Positions 10,373 to 20,132 are shown, numbered from the stretch's first letter. The stretch is DNA of 64,000 nucleotides from Hondaea fermentalgiana (GCA_014084085.1 NPFB01000104.1:1-64000); one strand, 5' to 3'. Program-made: numbers and translations. The notes: generated by a model not told the origin, from the letters alone.

Positions 10373-12148
10373 CTACTTTTCGTCGTCGACTTCGCGAGAC
10401 CTTCCAAGAGTATCACCAGCACCGCGGCCGTCACCGTCGATGATAAAGGGATAAGGCTGGTCAATCTGCAGGTTTTCGTTGATCTCGCGCATGATCTCGA
10501 GACAAAGTTCATCCTGAAAGGGCAGCGTGACCACCTGGACGCCTGCCGGGAGTCCAGCGCTGCCCTTGAGCGTGGCGGTAGCAATCTGTTGCCACTCATC
10601 TTGAATATCAACGTGCGCAAACTTCTCTTCGTCGTCGCGAACTGTGGTCACGGGAACAGTACCTGCCGGGAGATGCAGCAGATTGAAAAGATACGTCAGC
10701 GAGGCGGTCACGGCAAGCTTTTTCGAGACGCCATGCGGAAGCGCAGGGAGAGCCCCGCCAGGACATATGAGCGCGTCGACGCCTTGGTCCTTCATGAGTG
10801 CGCAAAAGTCTGCACGGTACTTTTCCACTTCCTTTGTGAGCTCCCAATACTCCATGACGGTGCGCCGACGACTAATCTCAAAACCAAAAGCCTTACGAGG
10901 TTCTCCGGCGCGCCGCAAGACCGGCGCCACAGCTTTACGAAGCCACGTCGGAGCGTTTGCAATCATTTCCAGTTCCTTGTACTCATCAAGAAAGGGTGTT
11001 CCATCCAGGCCGCTCTTCATATTGCGCAGGCCGCCCTCTGCAGCCATGGACCCCATGTAGAGTTCGACGAATTTCCACTTGCCTGGGACGACAAAGGGTA
11101 CGAGTTCATGGCCAAGATCTTGAAGCACGGCCCGAGTCTCCTCGAGGGCTCGGGCGCAGCCAGCAGACACGTTGAACCACTCATCAGACGCAATGACGCC
11201 GATGCGAAGTCGAGGCAGGCTCCGAGGTACGCGGAGCGCGCGAAAGGGTACGGGGGGAAGCATCGGATCGAGGTCATACATGGGGGACTGTTGTGCGCAG
11301 AGGACGCGCATGATGGCCTCGAGGTCTTCCACGTTGCGGGCCATGGGCCCTGGCGAGGACAAGATTAGCTGCTGGCCGTTGCGCCGATCTCGTTGCGGGG
11401 CGCTAAAGCCCGCCTGGGATAGGCGTTTCGGGGTCGGTTTAAAACCAGCAAGTCCACAGAAATGCGAGGGGATACGCACCGAGCCACCAATGTCTGTTCC
11501 CAAACCGACGAAACTTGCGCCACACGCGATAAGAGCACCTTCGCCGCCCGAAGAGCCCCCGGGAGTGCGCTCTCGATTCCACGGATTGAGGGCGCGGCCC
11601 CACAAATCGTTCATGCTCTCTGGAAGCATGAGACTGAGCGGAACATTGCTCTTGACAAAGATGATGGCGCCGGCATCCACCAAGGCCTGCACCAGAGGGG
11701 CGTTGCGCTCGCGCGGGGCTTGGATGCGGGAAAAGATTCCAGCCGTCGAGTCGGCGCCCTCGACATCAATGTGATCTTTAATGGAGATCGGCAGTCCGTG
11801 CAGCGGCCCACACGCAGCTTCGCCTTCTCGTGCGAGTTTCTCGTCTGCGGCACGCGCGGACGCTATGGCCCGCATGAAGAGCTCCTCCGTCGTGGCGGCT
11901 AGCTCCTGGCCCGCGCGTCGTGCGAGAAGACACATGCATACCATGACCTTTTCGGCGCTCAGCTTGCCGCTTTTGATGCGATCCACAACTTGCACGGCGC
12001 GAAGGTGCAAGAGCTCGCGTTGTTCGTCAATCGTCATGACAAGCTCGGGGCGTGCCTTGACGTAGGCATCGAGCTCGCTGCGTTGGTCCTCGCGAGCTTG
12101 AAGTTTCGCATCTCGTCCAGTCCGCTGCTCCCGCGACAGCTTGACCAT
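10373..12148 (-). CDS. Amidase-signature enzyme, fatty-acid-amide-hydrolase type
   Basis: The protein is 591 aa. The frame can be opened two codons earlier with TTG, but the ATG at 12146-12148 (MVKLSREQ) is the natural start. The amidase-signature domain is complete. K124 (ISIKDHID), S199 (TPGGSSGGEGAL) and S223 (GTDIGGSVRIP) match the Lys-cisSer-Ser triad, with the same spacings as mammalian FAAH (K142/S217/S241). The GGEGALI version of the signature favours FAAH over bacterial GatA. It should hydrolyse fatty acid amides or related amides and esters. The obvious N-terminal transmembrane helix of animal FAAH is missing, so it may be soluble or peripherally bound. It lies downstream of the diflavin reductase on the same strand, 368 bp away. 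Confidence 0.87.
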   Translation of the reverse strand: MVKLSREQRTGRDAKLQAREDQRSELDAYVKARPELVMTIDEQRELLHLRAVQVVDRIKSGKLSAEKVMVCMCLLARRAGQELAATTEELFMRAIASARAADEKLAREGEAACGPLHGLPISIKDHIDVEGADSTAGIFSRIQAPRERNAPLVQALVDAGAIIFVKSNVPLSLMLPESMNDLWGRALNPWNRERTPGGSSGGEGALIACGASFVGLGTDIGGSVRIPSHFCGLAGFKPTPKRLSQAGFSAPQRDRRNGQQLILSSPGPMARNVEDLEAIMRVLCAQQSPMYDLDPMLPPVPFRALRVPRSLPRLRIGVIASDEWFNVSAGCARALEETRAVLQDLGHELVPFVVPGKWKFVELYMGSMAAEGGLRNMKSGLDGTPFLDEYKELEMIANAPTWLRKAVAPVLRRAGEPRKAFGFEISRRRTVMEYWELTKEVEKYRADFCALMKDQGVDALICPGGALPALPHGVSKKLAVTASLTYLFNLLHLPAGTVPVTTVRDDEEKFAHVDIQDEWQQIATATLKGSAGLPAGVQVVTLPFQDELCLEIMREINENLQIDQPYPFIIDGDGRGAGDTLGRSREVDDEK

Positions 12149-12516
12149 GGTCAAAGGAGCGAGTCAAGGCCACGGTCGAGCGACCAACCCAAGCGCGTGA
12201 GCGAGCGCGCGAGCAAGCGGCTGGCAGTGGTGTAAGACCTCGTCTGCTGCGGCTCCCGCAACTCCTCTTGGATTGGTTTCGTATTTGTTGCAAAGTTTGC
12301 GGGTGTGCGTTTTTCAGATCGATCTGAGCGGGACACAGACGGGGAAGTATATGTTGCCATTTTGGACGAGCACAAGAGAGAATACGAGAGAAAAGGAGAG
12401 AGAAAGAGAGAGAGAGAGTCTTCGAGTTCGGTAGGCTTGTTGTCGAGAGTGACTTGACCCGAAACTCGAGGTCACTATTAGTTTTTTTGTTCACAGATCT
12501 AAACTAGCTTGACGAC
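12149..12516. other. Spacer with GA-rich tract
   Basis: This 368-bp spacer lies between two minus-strand genes. It holds a GAGA-rich tract (about 12381-12419) and should contain the amidase promoter and the terminator of the diflavin reductase. Confidence 0.4.
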
Positions 12517-14343
12517 TTAGCTCCATGCTTCAATCTTGAATCGGTTCTTCCGCTGGAGCACCTGCACAACGCGCGAAGCTTGGACCTTGGCCGCGTCTGC
12601 GTCGAGACCCTCTTGACCCAAACTTGCAGCGATGGCGTCTTGCACGGCTTCCTTGACATCCGTTGGCATCTGTTTCGCCGAGCCCGAAATGTACAACACG
12701 CCCTCCTGCTGCAACAGCAGATCGGCGATCTTGGCTCCATCATCACGCACCAGTCTTTGCACGTACACCTTTCTACGAGGGTCGTCGCGCGAGTATGCGG
12801 TGCGAACAGAACCTAGCTTTTTGGCCTCCAGCATAGCGTTCCACTCGTCTCGATAGTAGTCATCCTTGGTCTTGGAGCGGCAACCAAAATACAAGTGAAC
12901 GTTCTCTTGCTGGCGCTCGTGAATAAGCGCGCGCATTGGGGCCACGCCAGTTCCGGGACCTACAAGAATAAGTGGGGTCTCTGGAGCCTCAGGCAGACGG
13001 AGTGTGCCCTTTTTAATTTGGCAAAGAAGACGGTGCTGCGGCGCCATGCCCGCCCACCAGCGGGAAGCTACACCCTGCACGTTGCGTCCCCACGGCGTAA
13101 CAAAAGCCAACATAGCAACTGTTAGTTGCAATCGCTTGCGTCCGTGTGCGCGCGGCGCAGAGCTTATACTATACTCGCGCGGCTGCAAAAGAGGAATCAT
13201 ATCGACAAGGTACTCCAAAGGGACCTTGACCGAGGCGAACTCCTCCAACACCTCGAGATAGGATTTACGTTCCTTCTTGCAATACGCGTGGAAAAGATCG
13301 TTGCCTTCGCGTGAGCTGAGCTCCTCGCATTTTTCCTTTTCCTCCTCATCCCCAGCAAAGAACATGAGTGCCTCGAAAAATCGTCGGCGTGGCGTGCCGA
13401 GAACGTCCAGGTATCGACGCAAGAGGTGGCGCATACTCACGTGGCGCGGTACATGAGCCACATCGAGCTCAAGTATCGTGTCCAAGCGAGGAAGATCCAT
13501 TTTCTGCAGAAGCCGCGCGAGACGGACCTCGTCGACTTCGTTCTCAGGATACACGACGGCAATGTCGCCTGCTTCGTACGGAAGCTCCTCCTCAAAGGCG
13601 AGCTCAATGTGACGCACGTCCTGCTCCCAGTCTGCAGCCGTGATGCGATCATTGCACACGAGAGACGCCTCGAACGGCTTGGCACTGTATGTACCAAAGG
13701 GTGCGCGGGACGCGGCCGATGTGGCCCAAGCGCTCCACGTTGCATCAACGTTTGCATCGTCCCCCTTTTCGTCAGGGCGGCCGTTCTCGGAGGTTGTCCT
13801 GGCTTCCACCGTGCGAATCTTCTCATTGCGTGGGGCAAAAAGACGTGGGGCATCGTCAATCACAAAGTCTGGGGGCAAGGGGTAGTGCTGGAGGACTTGG
13901 GTCCACATGAGAGGCAACCAGGCGTCGAGATCCCCTTCGAGCCCGTGCTGACTTTGGTCGTCGGCGAATCCGCGATCTGCAATCTCTTTTGCGCCAAGCT
14001 GCAAAAGTCGATTGCGCAGCATGCGCGCCATCACATTGTACTTTGCGTAGCTCGAGTCGCCGCAACCAAAGACGACAAATTGCAGCTGCGCGAGCACGTC
14101 GGACGGCAGGCCTTTGCGCAGTAAGAATCGCCAGAACTGCCGCATATTGTCTGGGGGATCTCCATCGCCCGTAGTGGCCACCACAAAGATGACGAGCTTC
14201 TCCGCGACTAGGTCTTCGCGCTTGTAGGCGTCGAGCGCCTTGCATGGCACCTCAGGGCCGAAGTTGCGTCTCGACGCCTCGCGCGCGATGCGCTCCGCGA
14301 CCTCTTCCGCGGAACCTGTCTGGCTTCCGTACAGCACGATCAT
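12517..14343 (-). CDS. NDOR1: NADPH-dependent diflavin oxidoreductase (Tah18/NDOR1 type)
   Basis: The protein is 608 aa starting at ATG (14341-14343), which places the FMN loop SQTGSAEEVAERI at residues 7-19, as in the family. The open frame further upstream lacks homology. Domain order: flavodoxin (1-155, with TTGDGDPPDNM at 58-68), FAD-binding domain with REYSISS at 389-395, NADPH domain with GPGTGVAPMRA (462-472) and YFGCRSKTKDDYY, and a C-terminal Trp (W607) that would stack on FAD. No membrane anchor is present, which separates it from cytochrome P450 reductase. In yeast and humans the homologue passes electrons to Dre2/CIAPIN1 in cytosolic Fe-S cluster assembly. Length matches the family (about 600 aa). 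Confidence 0.9.
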   Translation of the reverse strand: MIVLYGSQTGSAEEVAERIAREASRRNFGPEVPCKALDAYKREDLVAEKLVIFVVATTGDGDPPDNMRQFWRFLLRKGLPSDVLAQLQFVVFGCGDSSYAKYNVMARMLRNRLLQLGAKEIADRGFADDQSQHGLEGDLDAWLPLMWTQVLQHYPLPPDFVIDDAPRLFAPRNEKIRTVEARTTSENGRPDEKGDDANVDATWSAWATSAASRAPFGTYSAKPFEASLVCNDRITAADWEQDVRHIELAFEEELPYEAGDIAVVYPENEVDEVRLARLLQKMDLPRLDTILELDVAHVPRHVSMRHLLRRYLDVLGTPRRRFFEALMFFAGDEEEKEKCEELSSREGNDLFHAYCKKERKSYLEVLEEFASVKVPLEYLVDMIPLLQPREYSISSAPRAHGRKRLQLTVAMLAFVTPWGRNVQGVASRWWAGMAPQHRLLCQIKKGTLRLPEAPETPLILVGPGTGVAPMRALIHERQQENVHLYFGCRSKTKDDYYRDEWNAMLEAKKLGSVRTAYSRDDPRRKVYVQRLVRDDGAKIADLLLQQEGVLYISGSAKQMPTDVKEAVQDAIAASLGQEGLDADAAKVQASRVVQVLQRKNRFKIEAWS

Positions 14344-15945
14344 CTTTCCGCTCGCGCGACGTCTTCTCTTCGTTCGTTCGGCTTCTTGATTCCTGTTCTC
14401 TCTCTCGCGCGCGCGCGCACGATCGACCGCTGCGAACGACAGCGTCTGCGTCTCGGCACTGGCGCGGGAGCTGACTGCCTGTTTTCCGGAGGTTCTCGTC
14501 GCTCCGGAGATTCTCATCTTACGATAGCTTCTCATCGCTCCGAAGGTTCCCGCCGATCCAAGGCAGACCGCGCAACCCGAGTGCCACTGTTGCCAGACTG
14601 GAGGCGAGTCCCGTGGCGGTCCGCACCACCCGCCCAAAGTTACCCATTGTCACTTGTTTCAAGGTTGGGTTCAAGGTTGGGTCTGCGGTGGCGGCAGCGG
14701 GTTGATGATGATGATGATGATCATCATCCTGGTCACGGGGAGTGTGCGCGCACGTGCGAGGAGCGCTCGCAGTCGCATGGTCGCAGTCGCTGCTGCTTCT
14801 CCTCTCGTGTCGTCGCCGCTGTCTTGGCTGGCGTCTGGGTGTTGTTCTGCCACTGGCCACTGCTGTCCGTCCATCACGTCTGCCTCGGGCGGCGGGCCGT
14901 CTGCGGTGCGAGTCCTACCGTTGCTACTAGCAAGTCCTATCAGTCCAACCGTCGCCGCCGCAGAAGATATTTTTCTCGACCCCCCTTTTTTCTGCCTTTC
15001 CTCCACGTTATCCATTCGACGCGCCTGGCACCCTTCCTCGCCGCCGCACCGCTGCTGCTGCCGCTGCTGCAGCTGGCTGCCAGCTGCCACTGCAGCTGCA
15101 GCTGCCACTGCTCTGCGCATCCGGTCTTCATGATGGTCTCACTCATCACGATGGCCGTCCTTCAAGTTGGTGCTGGTCATGAAGACCGCCATCATGACCG
15201 TCATCATGGCCACGGCCACGACACCCGCCAGACAACAACGTATACGCGCCGAGGCGGCGAATCGCCTCCGAGCCCGCGGCCTCCGACGCTCGGCTCGGCG
15301 CGGCTCGCGCGGCGACGGAGAGCGCGGGCGGCTGCGGAGAGCGTGGCCGCGGAGGGCGAGTGGCCGCTGCTGCTGCCACTGCTGCGCGAGCCCGCTCTCC
15401 CTCCCCTCCGAATGGCATGCTTGGCACGGCAGAGCGGGAGCGAGCGAGAGAGGGACTCGGAGGGAGGGAGAGAGGGAGAGAGGGAGAGAGGGGCCAGCCG
15501 CACCGGCTCGCGAGGGGAGTACGGCCCGAGGCCGGGGGCCGAGCGAGACCCCGTCTGCCGCGCGAAGGAGGGCGGCGAGAACTGCCGCGTCCGCGCGTGC
15601 GGGGCCACCGCAGCGCGGGTCGTCGCGGAGACGAGGAGGCGGGGGGGAGCGAGGACAAACGATGGATCGAGGGTCGATCGCAGTCGATCAATCGATCGCC
15701 AGCTGCCGATCGCCCGATCTTCTCTTCCTTTCCTTTCAAGTTCTTTTTTACGTTTTTTCTTATACTGTGAAATAAAAGGCTCCAGACTGGCAAGATTGAC
15801 TCTTCTGCTTCTGAGACAGACTGACTGACAACGGCCTGGCTGGTGGCGCTAAACCCGGGCAGACGGGCAGCAGACCCGAAACCTGGAACGGAGAAACCAG
15901 TACAAGGAAACACAGTTTAGCAGCAGCAGCAGCAGCAGCAGCACG
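14344..15945. promoter_or_regulatory. Long divergent spacer, repeat-rich
   Basis: This 1.6-kb region separates the divergent NDOR1-like and PDI genes. It holds a GAT/ATC triplet tract (14703-14728), CTG/CTGCAG-rich DNA (15046-15110), a GAGGGA tract (15461-15493), a cluster of CGATC motifs (15664-15718) and an (AGC)8 tract ending four bases before the PDI ATG. A 480-codon frame crosses the region but has no domain and is compositional. Confidence 0.5.
15919..15942 (+). repeat. (AGC)8 in the PDI leader
   Basis: Eight AGC triplets end four bases before the PDI start codon and are therefore expected in its 5' UTR. Confidence 0.85.
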
Positions 15946-17361
15946 ATGCAGCTCTCGTACGTCGCTCTCGTGGTGGCGTCGCTGGCCTCGATGGTCATGG
16001 GCGAGGCCGTTGTCCACCTGACCGACGACGACTTTGACGCCCACGTCGCCTCGAACAAGTACGTGCTCGCCGAGTTCTACGCCCCGTGGTGCGGCCACTG
16101 CAAGTCGCTCAAGCCCGAGTACGAAAAGGCGGCCGAGCACTTCAAGTCCGTCGAGGTCGAGGGCGGCCTCTCCATCGTCGCCATCGACGCCACCGAGAAC
16201 AAGAACCTCGCCAGCAAGTACGGGATTCAGGGCTTCCCCACCCTCAAGTGGCTCGTCAACGGCGAGGACTCCGAGTACACTGGCGGCCGCACCAAGGACG
16301 ACATCGTCGCCTGGGTGTCCAAGAAGACTGGCCCTCCCGCCGAGACCATCGCTGACGAGGCCGCTCTCACCGCCTTCAAGGAGAAGGCCGAGGTTGTCGT
16401 CCTCGGCGCCTTTGGTGCCGAGGACTCGGACGCCGCCAAGGCCTTCCTTGCCGCCGCCGAGACCGACGAGGACGCCCTCTACGGCATCACCACCGAGGAC
16501 GCTGTCAAGACCGCCGCCGGCCTCTCCGGTGACAAGGTTGTCGTCTTCCGCAGCTTTGGCAACGACAAGGAGCCCGCCGCCGTTGAGTGCGAGGGTGAGA
16601 TCACCAAGGACAGCGTCAAGAAGTGCGTCTCCGGCAACCTTCTTCCCCTCGTTGTGCCCTTCTCGCAGAAGAACGCGCAAAAGATCTTTGGTGGCAGCAT
16701 CAAGCAGCACTGCCTCATCTTCATCGAGTCCGAGGAGGCCAACGCCGCCGAAATTGACACCGCTCGCACCGTTGCCGCCAAGCACAAGGGCGACTACCTC
16801 TTTGTCACCGTGTCCAAGGAGGACGACCGTATCATGGAGTTCTTTGGCGTCCAGTCGGGCGACATCCCCACTGCTCGCATCGTCGTCATGGGCGAGAGCA
16901 TGAAGAAGTACAAGCTCGAGGGTGACTTCTCCGAGAGCGCGCTCGAGTCCTTTGTCGATGAGCACGTCGCTGGCAAGCTCAGCCCGGACCTCAAGTCCGA
17001 GGACCCCGCCGACGAGGACCGCTCCAACCCCGTCTGGATCCTCAAGGGTAAGACCCACGACGAGGTTGCCTTTGACTCTGACAAGAACGTCTTCATCAAG
17101 TACTACGCCCCCTGGTGCGGTCACTGCAAGAAGATGGCCCCGGACTTTGATAAGCTCGGTGAGCACTACAAGGACGACGAGGATGTTGTCATTGCCAAGT
17201 TTGACGCCACCGCCAACGAGGTTGAGTCTGTCAGCGTCCAGGGCTTCCCTACCATCAAGTTCATTCCCAAGGGCGGTTCCGATGAGAGCGCCATTGTCGA
17301 CTTTGACGGCTCGCGCGACCTCGAGGGCATGAAGTCTTTTGTTGAGGCCAACCGCAAGTAA
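15946..17361 (+). CDS. Protein disulfide isomerase (a-b-b'-a')
   Basis: The protein is 471 aa. It has a hydrophobic signal peptide (about 1-19), a first thioredoxin domain with APWCGHCKS (active cysteines C49 and C52), two middle thioredoxin-like domains without CxxC, and a last domain with APWCGHCKK (C391 and C394). This is the classic ER oxidoreductase and chaperone layout and length. Codons end almost only in C or G, far more strictly than in the neighbours, which suggests very high expression. Oddity: the protein ends FVEANRK and lacks a KDEL/HDEL retrieval signal. The TAA stop lies inside AAGTAAGAT, which reads like a 5' splice donor, but I found no downstream exon that would supply KDEL. 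Confidence 0.95.
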   Translation: MQLSYVALVVASLASMVMGEAVVHLTDDDFDAHVASNKYVLAEFYAPWCGHCKSLKPEYEKAAEHFKSVEVEGGLSIVAIDATENKNLASKYGIQGFPTLKWLVNGEDSEYTGGRTKDDIVAWVSKKTGPPAETIADEAALTAFKEKAEVVVLGAFGAEDSDAAKAFLAAAETDEDALYGITTEDAVKTAAGLSGDKVVVFRSFGNDKEPAAVECEGEITKDSVKKCVSGNLLPLVVPFSQKNAQKIFGGSIKQHCLIFIESEEANAAEIDTARTVAAKHKGDYLFVTVSKEDDRIMEFFGVQSGDIPTARIVVMGESMKKYKLEGDFSESALESFVDEHVAGKLSPDLKSEDPADEDRSNPVWILKGKTHDEVAFDSDKNVFIKYYAPWCGHCKKMAPDFDKLGEHYKDDEDVVIAKFDATANEVESVSVQGFPTIKFIPKGGSDESAIVDFDGSRDLEGMKSFVEANRK

Positions 17362-17618
17362 GATAAATAATAATTTGTTGACCCATTGAGAAAAAATTGC
17401 GCTGCCAACATTTATTTTATCTTATCCTTTCTCTTTCTTTGTTCGGTGGCTCGGAGAAGCCTCCTCCTCCTCGTGGAAACAAAAACCCTCAGCATTGACT
17501 TCTGAAAGATTCCAACAACTCTTCAAGTCCGAGGATCCTCAAAACAAAGAGTGGCACAGTGCTGCTCTTTCCGCGCAGCGGGCTGCGGCTGCGGCAGCGG
17601 CAGCGGCACGGATAGGCC
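17362..17618 (+). other. PDI 3' flank
   Basis: AT-rich sequence with ATAAATAATAA directly after the stop is the likely 3' UTR. A CT-rich stretch and a GCGGCT repeat precede the transposon-like element. No gene was recognised. Confidence 0.4.
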
Positions 17619-18288
17619 TACTTAGGGGTACGCCTAGTCGGTCTACCTCATATCACCATTATGAGGGTTGCTCAGTCTCCATAGGAGACATGAGTAAGTC
17701 CACCACATAAAAACANNNNNNNNNNNNNNNNNNNNNNNNNNNNNNNNNNNNNNNNNNNNNNNNNNNNNNNNNNNNNNNNNNNNNNNNNNNNNNNNNNNNN
17801 NNNNNNNNNNNNNNNTTACATCAAATCCATCTCGTGCACGAAGTGACTCTTCTGGTAAACTTATGCTATTTACGGCTTGTAAAATATTGATTGTAGAGAT
17901 AAATAGTAACGGGTGCACCTAGTCGGTCTACCTTATCACCATTATGAGGGTTGCTCAGTCTCCATAGGAGACATGAGTAAGTCCACCACATAAAAACAAT
18001 AATAAAGTAGCAATTTGGGGCTTGTATGGATCCGAACTTTACCGCTTGCCCGCTCGCTCCAGACTCTCTAAAAATCGACGCAACTCGCAATGGAGATTGG
18101 CGCCGACACTCTGAGCCCAACCATCCCTGTTTCGCGGGATTCTCCTTTTTCCTTTGGAGTGTTTGAGGTAGACCTCCCTAATAGCCTCTGGGTGAGGGTT
18201 TGACTTTTTGCAAGATGGTGCGAGTTATCGAATATCAAAGATACATGGGGGACTCATAATATGGCCCGACTAAGTGCACCCCTAAGTA
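17619..18288. mobile_element. Non-autonomous DNA transposon (MITE-like) with TIRs
   Basis: The ends are an imperfect 23-bp terminal inverted repeat: 17619-17641 begins TACTTAGGGGTACGCCTAG, and 18266-18288 read in reverse begins TACTTAGGGGTGCACTTAG (20 of 23 positions agree). The element is bounded by TA on each side, compatible with Tc1/mariner-type TA target duplication. Inside, an approximately 80-bp segment is present twice in the same direction (17633-17716 and 17918-17998), once on each side of the N gap. It carries a small hairpin, GTCTCC-ATA-GGAGAC. No transposase is visible. The second internal copy may mean a nested insertion or an assembly misjoin at the gap, so true length is unknown. 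Confidence 0.65.
17717..17815. other. Scaffold gap
   Basis: A run of about 100 N. It lies between the two direct copies of the element's end, so a repeat-induced assembly break is likely. Confidence 0.99.
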
Positions 18289-18508
18289 CTTGTTTCTTCA
18301 TGTTTTCCTTTTCTCTCCATGCGACGAAAACTCGAAAAAAAGACGTACTTATACCGAAACGTAAAAGCGTTCTACGTCAAATAGCTTATCATGTTAGAAT
18401 CATACTTGCGTGCTTGCAACACGTGACGCTATAAAGCAGATCTTGAAGCTCGGAAGATCAAGAGCCGCCGTAGTGCTCATACTCACACTCGCGTATTCAC
18501 ATCAAATC

Positions 18509-18877
18509 TCAATGTACATCCTCCGCCTTACCCACTGCAAGCAGATTCTCAAGGTCCTCGAGATTGTATTGGCAGAGCCAGTCCAAGTAGCCCTCGCGCA
18601 TTTCGTCCACGACCTCGGGCACGTTCTTGACGCCGGCAGCGCGCATCTCCGCCTGAACAGCTTCAAAAAATCCATCGCCGTCGGCAAGCGCTTGTGCAGC
18701 CTTTCCTGCGCCGCGGTTCTGCGGTTTGGCTGCCGCCGCATCCTGCTCTGCCTTCACTTTGGCACGGTACGCGCGGGCCTCGGCCAAGGAGTACTCCTTG
18801 CAGCTTTTGCCGCGAAAGTCGCGATCCCGGACCTTTTCGAACTTGCTCAGCAGCTGCAGAAACGTTCGCTCGTCCAT
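18509..18877 (-). CDS. Small conserved-looking protein, function unknown
   Basis: The protein is 122 aa starting at ATG 18875-18877 (MDERTFLQLLSKFEKV). The frame stays open for 150 more codons upstream, but these contain a poly-Gly run from a (GCC)n tract and Arg/Ser-rich low complexity. That stretch also overlaps the promoter of the divergent POP7-like gene, so I kept the short start. It is mainly helical, with charged stretches and a C-terminal block (VPEVVDEMREGYLDWLCQYN) that looks like real protein. I do not recognise the family. An upstream coding exon cannot be excluded. Confidence 0.6.
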   Translation of the reverse strand: MDERTFLQLLSKFEKVRDRDFRGKSCKEYSLAEARAYRAKVKAEQDAAAAKPQNRGAGKAAQALADGDGFFEAVQAEMRAAGVKNVPEVVDEMREGYLDWLCQYNLEDLENLLAVGKAEDVH

Positions 18878-18880
18878 CTT

Positions 18881-18911
<31 letters not shown>

Positions 18912-19234
18912 ATGCCAAGCCCCGCCCCCGCGCGCGCAGAGCCCTGCAAGCGCGCCGCCGCGTTAGCCTTGGAGCTTTGCTTGCTCTCCCTCGTCTTGCT
19001 CTTGCTTCTTACTCTACTAGTATTGACGAGTCGAAAGGCAGCGAGAGAATAGCGGGCAAAAGTCTTGTCGTGGCACCGACGCGAGACGAGACGAGACGAG
19101 ACGAGACGACGCGAGCCGTCGCTCGGAGCGCATTCCCTTGATCCCTGCGCGCGCGCGCCCACCCGCGCTCGCGCTCGCGAACTGCGCGCGTTCCAAAGGA
19201 GAGCCGCTGGCTCCGCGCGTGTGCGAAGCTTGGC
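18878..19234. promoter_or_regulatory. Divergent promoter with GCC and CGAGA repeats
   Basis: This 357-bp region lies between divergent starts. It contains (GCC)n at 18881-18911, next to the minus-strand ATG, and a CGAGA pentanucleotide array at 19082-19109. The same pentanucleotide recurs at 45017-45044. Confidence 0.5.
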
Positions 19235-19939
19235 ATGGTGCGGAAACCAACCAAGGCCGGCGGCGGCGGAGCCAAAGGTCTCAAGCGCCCGCGCAGCTCG
19301 CTCGGCGCAGAGACGTCCGAGAGGAAAAAGATGAAGCACAAGGACGCCTCACGCGTGCAAGCGAAACATCAACGCCAGCATAAGGACGCACGACCGAAGC
19401 AGAAGGCAGCAACCTCGAGAGAAAGCGAAAAGGGCAAAACCACATCGACCACCACCTCGGCGGCTACAGTCATTGAAAGAGCAACACCTGAAGCAAAGAG
19501 TAAGATCAACACCGAAAAGGACACGATGCCCGGAAAGCGGAGCTCACAGAGTGCCCCAGAGGAACTCAAGAAAACGAACCGAAAACGTCAACGACGCGTA
19601 TCGACTTTGCCAGCGTCGCGACCACTGGCGAGACCTGACCAAGACGTCTACGTCACTCGAGACAAAAGAAAACAATCTGCTTACCGAGAGCGCGTACTCA
19701 AACTCGTCAAGGCACGTGCACCGCAAGGTCTTGCCGTCAACGTCTTTGGCTTGGGTGCCGCTATTCCTTCCGCCTGCGAGGTGGCGCTCTCGGTCGTCGA
19801 GGCTGCTACGACGCTCAAGCTTCAAACGGTAGTCAAAACGGACACGATCCATGTCCTCGATTCCTTTTCAACATCTGAAGCTGATCTTGAACAACGCAAG
19901 TTGTCCAGAATACACATTCAAATTGTGCCCGAACTCTGA
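19235..19939 (+). CDS. POP7: RNase P/MRP subunit POP7/Rpp20-like (Alba domain)
   Basis: The protein is 234 aa starting at ATG (ggcATGgtg). Residues 1-135 are a Lys/Arg/Ser/Thr-rich tail, probably nuclear or nucleolar and RNA-binding. Residues about 138-234 form an Alba-type domain: DVYVTRDKRKQSAYRERVLK, then VFGLGAAIPSACEVAL, a Val-rich strand with a DTIHVLD turn, and a final strand SRIHIQIVPEL. The GLGAAIP loop and closing RIHIxI strand match the Pop7/Rpp20 family, whose partner is Rpp25/Pop6 on RNase P and MRP RNA. The basic N-terminal extension is longer than in human Rpp20 (140 aa). Membership of the Alba superfamily is firm; the POP7 assignment is good but by eye. Confidence 0.78.
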   Translation: MVRKPTKAGGGGAKGLKRPRSSLGAETSERKKMKHKDASRVQAKHQRQHKDARPKQKAATSRESEKGKTTSTTTSAATVIERATPEAKSKINTEKDTMPGKRSSQSAPEELKKTNRKRQRRVSTLPASRPLARPDQDVYVTRDKRKQSAYRERVLKLVKARAPQGLAVNVFGLGAAIPSACEVALSVVEAATTLKLQTVVKTDTIHVLDSFSTSEADLEQRKLSRIHIQIVPEL

Positions 19940-20132
19940 TCAATGTCTCAAATAAGTAAACTTTGTCTTCTTCGCTCGTCGAGACTGCTTTTATAAAAAA
20001 AAAAAAAACACGAGCGACTTTGCTCGCAACCACTGCCAGGTGCAATTAAGCAAGACCGCGCCCATTCATTCATCGATTCGTCCATTCATCCATCGTCAGC
20101 CCTTTTACGCGAAGGATCGGATAAACTTTGGT

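Noticed and set aside
14386..15828. 480-codon + frame between NDOR1-like and PDI
   Set aside because: Arg/Ser/Ala low complexity from GC-rich repeats, opens from the leader of a divergent gene, no domain.
15760..17166. 468-codon frame on the minus strand opposite PDI, Leu/Val/Gly-rich
   Set aside because: Mirror of extreme C/G-ending codon use in PDI; no domain, and PDI on the + strand is unmistakable.
17866..18120. 84-codon minus frame across the MITE-like element
   Set aside because: The same peptide fragment appears on both sides of the gap because it is encoded by the repeated element end; no transposase similarity.
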